A stretch of 62,495 bases of DNA. It comes from Brevundimonas sp. (GTDB lineage Bacteria > Pseudomonadota > Alphaproteobacteria > Caulobacterales > Caulobacteraceae). The notes beneath the pieces were generated by a model, which was not told the origin of the DNA, searched no databases, and worked only from the letters and a program-made list of their open reading frames with translations. Location of the stretch: positions 1 to 62,495 of the forward strand of contig NZ_JAQSDY010000007.1 in NCBI RefSeq assembly GCF_029946145.1. Direction: 5' to 3'. Each line of letters begins with the position of its first letter. Within the stretch, counting starts at the first letter, position 1. The position numbers and the translations under genes are program-made. Below are positions 35,179 through 42,303 of this stretch, piece by piece.

Positions 35179-37385
35179 AGTCCGTCCCCGGGGGTCCAGC
35201 CGAGCTCCGGCGTGATCGCCGCCGTCGCCCTCGCCTGCTCCCAGGCGACCATGATGTGATACAGCGAACTGGCTGGCGCCGGTTCATCCACGAAGGACCC
35301 GTCCGCACGCATCTTGTCGCGCCACAGGCCCGAGGGTTCGAGATAGCGCTGCAGGCCCGCCAGCGCCTTGCGCGCGTCGTCCAGCAACAGGATCCGGCGT
35401 CCGCCCTCAGCGTTTTCCGCCAGGATCAACGCCGCCTTCAGCCGTTCGGTCTGGGGCCACAACCGCGCCTGATCCGAGCGCACGGACAGATCGTCGTTCA
35501 GGGCGTCAATGGCCACGCCCCGCCCCTGATCCACGCCGCGCGCGCCGACGTCATAAAGCCGGACCGCCGCCTCCAGCGCCCAGGCATCGCCGCGCAGACG
35601 GCCCCAGCGCGTCAGAAGCCAGGCCCATTCGAACTGATGCCCGGGCTCGACCAGCCGACCGTCGTCGCCGGCGGCCGGCCCCCATTCGGCGTCGAAGAAC
35701 TCGCGCAGGAAGCCGCCTTCCGCGTCGATGAAGGCGCGCCGGGCCAGGGCGGCGATCTCGTCGGCCATCTCGCGCCATCCGCCTTCGGGCTCGATCGCCT
35801 CCCAGGCCAGACAGGCTTCGAGCAGATGCATGTGGGCGTTGGCCTGATACGGGTGATCGCCGGTCTCGCGCCACCCGCCGGCCGGCGCCCGCAGAGCCGC
35901 CAGGGCATCACTCAGGGAGTGCGCCCGCTCCGCCATCATTTCTGGAGCGATCCCGGCTCCGGCGGCCGCGGCGAAGGCGAACAGGGCGAAGGCCTGGTCG
36001 TACAGCGAGGCGCTGTCGTCCAGAACGGCGCCGTCCGCCGATACCCGCGTCCGGTACAGGTCGTCGGCGCGCCGATTGGTCGCCTCGAACCGCTCCAGAC
36101 TTCGGCTGACCAATGTCCGCCATGGACCCGCCCAGCCGGCCGCGCCCGCTACCGCATAGACACAGGCCTGGCGCGCCTGTACCCGCGCCCGGCGGAAATC
36201 GCCGAAGGGCCGGCCGGACAGGCCGATCGCTTCCCGGAAGCCGCCGTCCTCGTCGACGCCCAGGGCACCCCAGACCGGCAGGGCATTCAGCCGCATCCAG
36301 CTGTCGAAATAGCGCGCGCGCTCGGCCAGCGTCCCGCCGGCCTCCCACCGGCCGTGCGCGTGCGCCGAAGAGACCTCGCGGAGTCGCTCGACCAGCCCCT
36401 TCACCTCCTGCGCCCGGTCCAGGCTGCAGACAAGGACAGCGTCACGCTCGGCGATAATGGCCAGGTTGGTCACGCCGACGGTGGCGACCACCATGCCTTC
36501 GGCCGCGCGCACCAGACCGCTGTCACCGTCCGCCGCGATCCAGACGCCGCGGTCGCCCGAGCCCGCGGCCGCGACCGCGTCCCAAGCCCCCAGGTCCGAC
36601 CAGCCATAGTCGACCGGCAGGACCGAGATCCGGCGGCTGTGCTCCATGACCGCATAGTCGATCGAGATCCTGGGCGCGGTGCGGAACACTGGCGACAGCA
36701 GGACGACACGGCCTGCGTCCCGGGGAACCGCCGCGCGCGCGACACGGGCCACGTCGGGCGCGAAGGCGTCCAGCTCGTCCAGCAGGACCGAGGCCCGCAC
36801 CATGAAGTTGCCGCTGTTCCACAGATAGCCGTCGCGCACATGGCTTTCGGCCAGCGTCCGGTCCGGCTTTTCGACGAAGGCCGCAACCGGCGACAGGCCG
36901 GGGCCCTCAGGCCGGATATAGCCATAGGCCGACGAGGGCTCTGTCGGTCGGATGCCGAAGGTGACGATGCGTCCCGCCTCCGCCGTCGGCAGGGCCTCCA
37001 GCACCGCGTGCTGGAAGGCTTCGGCGTCGGGGATGTGGTGATCGGAGGCCACGAACAGCGCCACCCCGTCGGGCGCCTCGCGCGCGATCCAGGCCGCCGC
37101 CGCCGCCATCGCGGGCGCGGATTCCCGGCCCTCGGGTTCCAGCAGGATCGTCGCTTCCAGCCCCAGGGCCGACAGCTGGTCGTCGACAAAGCCCCGATGC
37201 GCCTGTCCCGAGACGACCAGCAGGCGTCCGCCCCCCTGCGTCAGGGGCGCCGTCCGCCGCGCCGTCTCCTGGAACAGGGACAGGTCGCTGGCGAAGTCGA
37301 TGAACTGCTTGGGGCGCGCCGGACGCGAGGCCGGCCAAAGACGCGTTCCCGCGCCGCCACACAGAATCACCGGAAATATCGCCAC
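35175..37385 (-). CDS. Fused mannose-1-phosphate guanylyltransferase and AGE-type isomerase
   Basis: This 736-residue protein joins two enzymes. Residues 1-345 are a GDP-mannose pyrophosphorylase: GGAGTRLWPASRPARPKQF near the start, then SDHHIPD, FVEKPD, WNSGNFM and VDYGWSDLGAWDA. From about 350 to 736 it is an AGE-type (alpha/alpha)6-barrel isomerase/epimerase, with ANAHMHLLEACLAWE, EPGHQFEWAWLL and LWPQTERLKAAL. In the common bifunctional enzyme the second domain is a cupin isomerase instead. The likely reaction pair is fructose-6-phosphate or mannose-6-phosphate interconversion plus GDP-mannose synthesis. The start is GTG 37385 with GAGGGG 8-9 bp upstream. It is the first gene of the block with legF, with a GTGA overlap. 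Confidence 0.88.
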   Translation of the reverse strand: MAIFPVILCGGAGTRLWPASRPARPKQFIDFASDLSLFQETARRTAPLTQGGGRLLVVSGQAHRGFVDDQLSALGLEATILLEPEGRESAPAMAAAAAWIAREAPDGVALFVASDHHIPDAEAFQHAVLEALPTAEAGRIVTFGIRPTEPSSAYGYIRPEGPGLSPVAAFVEKPDRTLAESHVRDGYLWNSGNFMVRASVLLDELDAFAPDVARVARAAVPRDAGRVVLLSPVFRTAPRISIDYAVMEHSRRISVLPVDYGWSDLGAWDAVAAAGSGDRGVWIAADGDSGLVRAAEGMVVATVGVTNLAIIAERDAVLVCSLDRAQEVKGLVERLREVSSAHAHGRWEAGGTLAERARYFDSWMRLNALPVWGALGVDEDGGFREAIGLSGRPFGDFRRARVQARQACVYAVAGAAGWAGPWRTLVSRSLERFEATNRRADDLYRTRVSADGAVLDDSASLYDQAFALFAFAAAAGAGIAPEMMAERAHSLSDALAALRAPAGGWRETGDHPYQANAHMHLLEACLAWEAIEPEGGWREMADEIAALARRAFIDAEGGFLREFFDAEWGPAAGDDGRLVEPGHQFEWAWLLTRWGRLRGDAWALEAAVRLYDVGARGVDQGRGVAIDALNDDLSVRSDQARLWPQTERLKAALILAENAEGGRRILLLDDARKALAGLQRYLEPSGLWRDKMRADGSFVDEPAPASSLYHIMVAWEQARATAAITPELGWTPGDGL

Positions 37386-37462
37386 CTTCGCCCCTCGTTT
37401 TCAGGAGCCATAGACGCGGGAACGGCCGGCGGCAAACGTGCCCGGGCCCGCTGGCGCGCGGC

Positions 37463-39760
37463 CTAGAACGTCTTCCCCCAGCTTCCCATCAGGGTGAAGG
37501 TCGTCGGCGACGCCCGCACGTTCTGATCGTCCCGCGTGACCATGCCGCGCAGGCTCAGCGCCGACCCGTCGCCGAACCGGTGGACGCTGCCCAGCGACAT
37601 GTCGATCTGACGCCCGCTGGGCGTCGCCGAGAAGGTTCGCTCCGAGAAGGTCAGCTCGTCAAAATACCCGGCCGGAGAGTCGGCCAGATACGCGCTGAAC
37701 ACGCCGCTTTCGGTTCGCAACGGCTGCGAGATCGCCCAGGTCAGGGTCTCGCAGGCAAAGCCCAGCTGTTTGCAGAAGGTCGTCAGACCCAGCGCCCAGG
37801 TCGAGCTCAGCGCCGTCTCGGACAGGGTCAGGAACCGGCCGGTCAGGTCCGTGCGGGCCCAGCCCATTTCGGCGTTCAGGAACAGATTGGATCGCAGGGC
37901 GAACTGGCCGCCGACCGAGCCGAAGGTCGTCGTGCTGGGCAGGGCGAAGCCGGAGTCGAGCGGTGCATACGAGCCCAGCGGCCCCATCTTCTCGTCCAGG
38001 CCGCCGACGGCGAACCGCAGACGGCTGGTCGACGACGTCTCCCAGTCGGCGACGAAGCGCGCATAGCTGGAAACGTCTTCCTCCCGCGCCTGGAAGGGCA
38101 TGGCGCGGTCGCCGACGCCCGTATCGGCCGTCAGGGTCACGGCCCCCACCCGCACAGCGCCCAGCCAGGCCCGGTCGACCTGGGCCAGGGAGGCGAAATT
38201 GTCGGCCGCGCCAAGTTCGAAGGGCGAGCGCGCGCCGTTGCGACCCTGCCAGAAGGCGACCGCGCCGCGCCCTGCCGAGAATTCCACCGTCATGTCCTCG
38301 CGCCGGCGCTCATCCAGCCAGGGCGTGATGACGTTGGTCGTGGCCAGCAGGTCCTGGGCGCTGTCTTCCAGGGCCGCGGTGGTCGTCAGCGTCAGGGTCG
38401 AGCCCAGCGGACCTTCTGCCATCAGGCGCGCCTGCTGACGCGGCGCCTGGGGCAGCATGTTCGCCACGCCGCGCGGCGCCGGGCCGTAGCTGTCGGCCAG
38501 ATCGACCCGGAACAGGCGGTTGAAGTCGTCGTGGCCCACCGTATCCAGTCCGCCCCGGGCGTTCCTGAGGGCGTCGCCGAACGCGCCGCCTGTGTAGGCG
38601 AACCGGTCGGTGGTGACCGACACCGTCTGGCCGCCGCGGGTGCTGACCTGGGTCGAACCGACCGGCTGGAAGGCCTGGGTGAGGTCCAGCAGGCCGCGGC
38701 CATAGACGCCGTCGACACCGGGGTCGCCCGCCTCGCGCGCGGTGGTCAGCAGGATCTGCACCGCCTCGCGCCCCGTCAGATTGGGGAAGGCCTGCAGCAG
38801 CAGGGCCAGCGCCCCCGCCACGGCGGGCGAGGAGAACGATGTGCCGCTGACGCGATAGCAGATGGTCCCGTCGCAACCGGTGATGATATCGACCCCCGGG
38901 CCGCTGATGTAGTTCGCCGCCGCGACCCCGGCCCGGTTCGAGAAGTCCGCCATGAGGTTGGCGCTGTTGTGCGCGCCCACCACGATGATGGCGCCGGCGA
39001 AGCGTGGATCGACGGCGTAACGGCCCGGCCACTCCGGATCGGCGCCGGCCTCGTTGCCGGACGAGATGGCGAAGACCAGGCCAGCGTTGACCCCGCGCAG
39101 CAGCGCCGCCTCGAACGCGCCGCCCAGGGGCGAATCGCCGCCCAGGGACATGTTCACGACCTTCACATTGGCGGCGATTGCATAGTCGATGGCGCGGACC
39201 AGATCGGAGGACTTGAAGCAGACGTCGTCGGCCGGATCCGTGCAGTCGTCGACGTCGGTGCGGATCGACACGATGGTCGATTCATAGGCGACGCCGATGG
39301 TGCCGAACCCGTTGAAGCCCGCGGCGATGACGCCGGACACGAAGGTGCCGTGGTTGTCCGGCCCGTCGGGTGTGGACCGGCCGGGCACAACGTCGACCGA
39401 GGCCGACGAAATGCGTCCGGCGAGGTCCGGCTGCGCGAAATGGATGCCGGAATCGATGACCCCGACGTTGATGCCGGCGCCCGTCGCCCCGGCGTTCCAG
39501 GCGTTGATCGCCCTGATGTTGGCCACGCCATAGTTGCGCAGATATTCGGCCGAGCTCGCCGAGGGGGGCGGCGCGGGCGGCGGAGGAGGCGGTGGGGGAG
39601 GAGGAGGAGGAGGAGGCGGAGGGGGCGGCGGGGTGACAATTCCACCCCCACCCCCGCCACCGCCGCCGCCACCACCCCCGCCACAGGCGGCGAGCGGCGT
39701 CAGGATCGCGGCGAGGAAGAGGGCCCGGGACACCAGTCCCACTGCAAATCGGCTGCGCAT
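37463..39760 (-). CDS. Subtilisin-like (S8) autotransporter lipoprotein with Gly/Pro tracts
   Basis: This 765-residue protein starts with a lipoprotein signal (LAAC, Cys26), a run of 14 Gly and about 20 Pro. The S8 serine protease domain covers about 75-360: Asp103 in VIDSGI, His137 in NHGTFVSG and Ser308 in GTSFSSPAVAG. About 400 residues of beta-rich C terminus follow and end in an aromatic residue (WGKTF), as in autotransporter translocator domains. It is likely surface-exposed or held at the outer membrane. It is not related to the neighbouring polysaccharide genes. The poly-Gly/Pro DNA at about 39563-39682 could vary by slippage. Confidence 0.88.
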   Translation of the reverse strand: MRSRFAVGLVSRALFLAAILTPLAACGGGGGGGGGGGGGGIVTPPPPPPPPPPPPPPPPPPPAPPPSASSAEYLRNYGVANIRAINAWNAGATGAGINVGVIDSGIHFAQPDLAGRISSASVDVVPGRSTPDGPDNHGTFVSGVIAAGFNGFGTIGVAYESTIVSIRTDVDDCTDPADDVCFKSSDLVRAIDYAIAANVKVVNMSLGGDSPLGGAFEAALLRGVNAGLVFAISSGNEAGADPEWPGRYAVDPRFAGAIIVVGAHNSANLMADFSNRAGVAAANYISGPGVDIITGCDGTICYRVSGTSFSSPAVAGALALLLQAFPNLTGREAVQILLTTAREAGDPGVDGVYGRGLLDLTQAFQPVGSTQVSTRGGQTVSVTTDRFAYTGGAFGDALRNARGGLDTVGHDDFNRLFRVDLADSYGPAPRGVANMLPQAPRQQARLMAEGPLGSTLTLTTTAALEDSAQDLLATTNVITPWLDERRREDMTVEFSAGRGAVAFWQGRNGARSPFELGAADNFASLAQVDRAWLGAVRVGAVTLTADTGVGDRAMPFQAREEDVSSYARFVADWETSSTSRLRFAVGGLDEKMGPLGSYAPLDSGFALPSTTTFGSVGGQFALRSNLFLNAEMGWARTDLTGRFLTLSETALSSTWALGLTTFCKQLGFACETLTWAISQPLRTESGVFSAYLADSPAGYFDELTFSERTFSATPSGRQIDMSLGSVHRFGDGSALSLRGMVTRDDQNVRASPTTFTLMGSWGKTF
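39563..39682. repeat. Low-complexity Gly/Pro-coding tract inside the S8 gene
   Basis: The bases are almost only G on one strand and C on the other. On the - strand they encode a poly-Gly run (about residues 27-40) and a poly-Pro run (about residues 44-66) of the S8 lipoprotein. The triplet units are imperfect, so it is simple sequence rather than a fixed repeat. Replication slippage could change the linker length in steps of one residue. Confidence 0.8.
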
Positions 39761-39880
39761 ATAATTACCCGACCAAGCCCCACCTCGACCCTAGAGCCCG
39801 GATCGCCGTTTAGGCAATGGCTACAATGGCTTTGGCCCAGGTAAACAAATCGCGAACCCCCGGGCCGCCTGCGTCGTGGG

Positions 39881-40495
39881 TCAGTCGACGGCAAGTGGGG
39901 CGGACGCCTGCTCCGGCAACGGCGTGGGCACGGGCATGGGCGGCGCGCCGTCGCCCGGCGGAGACTCGCGCCACGCCGCGGCGGGATTCAGGGTCGCCGT
40001 CGCCTCCAGGAACGTGCCCGGCTTCATCGACGGCTCCCGGGCCGTCTGCAGGCCGGCGACCCGCGCCAGATCGGCGATGAAGCTGATGCAGTTGCGTCGC
40101 CGCAGGTCGTACAGCGATCCCTCCGGCCCGTGCCACCAGTCGGCGCGGGCGCGGACCGAGCGATAGACGGCGTCGCTGACCGTCATCCGCAGATAGGGCC
40201 TGCCCTCCCCCACATAGCGGGCCTCGGGCGTGGCGACGACGCCGGGGCCGGTCGCGAGCAGCAGGTGGGGGCCGGGAAACCGGGCCGTGAAGCCCGCCGC
40301 CCAGTCGACCGCGTCGCCGGTGTCGTCCAGCGATCCCGAGGCGTGGACGTAGGCGTGGGGGAACAGCAGTTCTCCCCCCCGGATGCGCGCGCCCGGGTGA
40401 GCGTAGAAGGTCAGGGTCACCGCCGCCCAGGCCGGGGCCGCGCTCAGCGCCAGCGCCAGTCCCAGCAGTCCGGCGCGTCTCATCATTCCGATCAT
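39881..40495 (-). CDS. Exported protein, possible permuted papain-like (NlpC/P60-type) fold
   Basis: This 204-residue protein has a signal peptide (GLLGLALALSAAPAWA, cleavage after about residue 25), so it acts in the periplasm or outside. HAYVHASGSLDDTGDAVDW holds histidines near the start of the mature part. YDLRRRNCISFIADLARVAGL has a Cys in an NCxxF setting at the start of a helix. This order (His before Cys) is seen in circularly permuted NlpC/P60-like proteins. I did not see a full catalytic set, so the fold is inference and no substrate is proposed. GGAGAG lies 4-5 bp before ATG 40495. The C-terminal 40 residues are proline-rich. Confidence 0.65.
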   Translation of the reverse strand: MIGMMRRAGLLGLALALSAAPAWAAVTLTFYAHPGARIRGGELLFPHAYVHASGSLDDTGDAVDWAAGFTARFPGPHLLLATGPGVVATPEARYVGEGRPYLRMTVSDAVYRSVRARADWWHGPEGSLYDLRRRNCISFIADLARVAGLQTAREPSMKPGTFLEATATLNPAAAWRESPPGDGAPPMPVPTPLPEQASAPLAVD

Positions 40496-40594
40496 GCAGC
40501 TCTCCGCGGCCCCGCCCCATCCTGGGAGACCGGGACCCCAACGCGCAAGAGCCGCCGACGATGCGCCGGCGGCCCTGCCGTGTCGCGCCTGGTC

Positions 40595-42124
40595 CTAGTG
40601 CGACGCGGGCGCCGCCACCACGTCGGACCCGACGGCATGCGTCCGCGCCGCCGCGATCGCGAAGACGGTCAGGACGACGTAGCCGGCCATCGGTATGAGG
40701 AAGGCCGCGTTCAGATTGCCGGCGTCCGCGACCCGGCCTCCGATCAGGGGCAGGACCGCGCCACCGATGATGGCCATGCACAGCAGGCCCGAGGTGGCCG
40801 AGGCCGGGGCCGAGGACCGTTCCAGCGTCAGCGTGAAAATGGCCGGGAACATGATCGAGTTGAACAGTCCCACGGCCAGGGCCGCGAAGGCCGCGGTGAC
40901 CCCGCCCGTCTGCGCCACGATCAGGCACAGGACGGCCGCGCAGGCCGTGCAGATGGCGAGCAGAATTCCCGCCGGCACGCGCGTCAGGAAGGCGCTGCCG
41001 GCGAACCGGCCCATCAACGCCCCTGCCCAGTACAGGGCGACCAGCCGGCCGGCGTCGTGGATCGGCAGGCCCAGGGCGCCTTCCGAGTGCAGCAGGTTGG
41101 TCATCAGGCTGCCGATGGTCACCTCCGAGCCGACGTAGACGAAGATCGCCACGGCGCCAAAGATCGCCCATTTCGACTTCAACGCCCGCAGGGGCGAGCC
41201 CGGCGTCTCGGCCGAGGCGTTGGCGCTGGCCGCTGTCAGCTTGCCGCGCACGCTCCAGATGAAGGCCCCGAGGATGGCGAAGAAGACGGCCAGACCGATG
41301 AAGATGCTGTCGATGTTGCGCAGCGTCGCGTCGCGGGCCGTGTCGTCCATGACCGCCGGCGCGGCCGCTTCGGCGGCGGCGGCGGTCGCGGGCGCCGTCG
41401 GCGCCACGAAGGCCCCCATGGCGCCGATATAGCTCTGCAGGAAGATCACCCAGCCGACCACGAGACCTGCGGCCGCGCCAATGGCCAGCCAACCTTTCAC
41501 GTCTCGCCGAAGCTTGCCGATCAGGAAGCCGGCGACGAGGCCGAAGCCGACGCCCAGCAGGATCAGGATCAGGGCGGTCGGAGACGCCAGCGCGCTGACG
41601 CCGCCGACGGCGAAGATGCCGCCTGACAGCATCACCGTTGCGCCCAGCAGGGGCCCGACCACCGTGCCGAGGGAGTTGAAAGCCTGGGACAGGACGAGGC
41701 GGAAGTGCGAACTCTTCGCCGCGCCCAGCGACGCCGCCAGAGGATTGGCCGCGACCTGCAGCAGGGTCACGCCGGCGGCGATGACGAACAGCGCCACCAG
41801 CACGCCAGGATAGAAGTCCGCCATCGTCGACAGCGGCACGATCAGCGCCCCCAGCACCATGACGGCCAGGGCGCCCACGATCGAGCGCGCATAGCCCAGC
41901 CGGGCCAGCACGGCCGCGGCCGGCAAGGACACGACGCCATAGGCGGTGAACCAGGCGAACTGGGTCAGCAGCGCCTCGGTATAGTTCAGATCGAACACGC
42001 CCTTCACCGCCGCGATCAACGGATCGATCAGCGAGGTGGCGAAGCCCCAGGCGAAGAACAGGGTCGTCACATAGGCGAAGGCGGCGCCGGTCTTGTGAAC
42101 GGTCGAGGTTTGGGTGTCGGTCAT
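40595..42124 (-). CDS. Glucose/galactose/fucose-type sugar:H+ symporter (FucP/GluP MFS)
   Basis: This 509-residue inner-membrane protein has about 12 membrane segments and belongs to the FucP/GluP branch of the major facilitator superfamily. It has FFAWGFATSLIDPLIAAVK and QVAANPLAASLG in the N half and GGAVLPLIGGRVADAGNL near the end. It imports a hexose with protons. It stands next to the malto-oligosaccharide locus and would take up glucose released by its hydrolases, which is inference. GGGGAGC 5 bp before ATG 42124 is a good ribosome site. Its C terminus is Ala-rich. Confidence 0.9.
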   Translation of the reverse strand: MTDTQTSTVHKTGAAFAYVTTLFFAWGFATSLIDPLIAAVKGVFDLNYTEALLTQFAWFTAYGVVSLPAAAVLARLGYARSIVGALAVMVLGALIVPLSTMADFYPGVLVALFVIAAGVTLLQVAANPLAASLGAAKSSHFRLVLSQAFNSLGTVVGPLLGATVMLSGGIFAVGGVSALASPTALILILLGVGFGLVAGFLIGKLRRDVKGWLAIGAAAGLVVGWVIFLQSYIGAMGAFVAPTAPATAAAAEAAAPAVMDDTARDATLRNIDSIFIGLAVFFAILGAFIWSVRGKLTAASANASAETPGSPLRALKSKWAIFGAVAIFVYVGSEVTIGSLMTNLLHSEGALGLPIHDAGRLVALYWAGALMGRFAGSAFLTRVPAGILLAICTACAAVLCLIVAQTGGVTAAFAALAVGLFNSIMFPAIFTLTLERSSAPASATSGLLCMAIIGGAVLPLIGGRVADAGNLNAAFLIPMAGYVVLTVFAIAAARTHAVGSDVVAAPASH

Positions 42125-42251
42125 TTCGCTCCCCGGGTCACCGCGTCGTCCCCACGCGCGGCCGTTGCTTCTCTGGTTTCATCCGTGGGCGGCCCCGTCC
42201 AGTGCTTTGAGGACGTCGTAACCAAAAGTGGCCGCAGGGCGCCTGAAAGCG

Positions 42252-42281
42252 AAAAGGCCGCCCCGGTTCCCCGCGGCGGCC
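42252..42281 (-). terminator. Terminator of the TonB receptor gene
   Basis: On the - strand, GGCCGCC and GGCGGCC pair (42275-42281 with 42256-42262) with a 12-base loop and are followed by CTTTTC. It lies just after the receptor stop codon at 42304. Confidence 0.75.
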
Positions 42282-42303
42282 CCTTCCCGACCGATCGGGC
42301 CGG

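Noticed and set aside
35256..37466. 736-codon open frame antisense to the GMP/AGE fusion gene
   Set aside because: It is a mirror of the real gene caused by high GC; the product has Arg/Pro/Gln-rich composition and no domain.
39541..39700. Possible CRISPR or regulatory repeat at the G/C-rich tract
   Set aside because: It is the Gly/Pro-coding tract of the S8 gene; no spacers or regular units.
37580..39844. 754-codon open frame antisense to the S8 autotransporter
   Set aside because: Low-complexity Arg/Gly sequence, no ribosome site, and fully explained by the opposite-strand S8 gene.
40130..41626. 498-codon frame opposite the FucP transporter and exported protein
   Set aside because: Arg/Gln/Gly-rich shadow with no domain.
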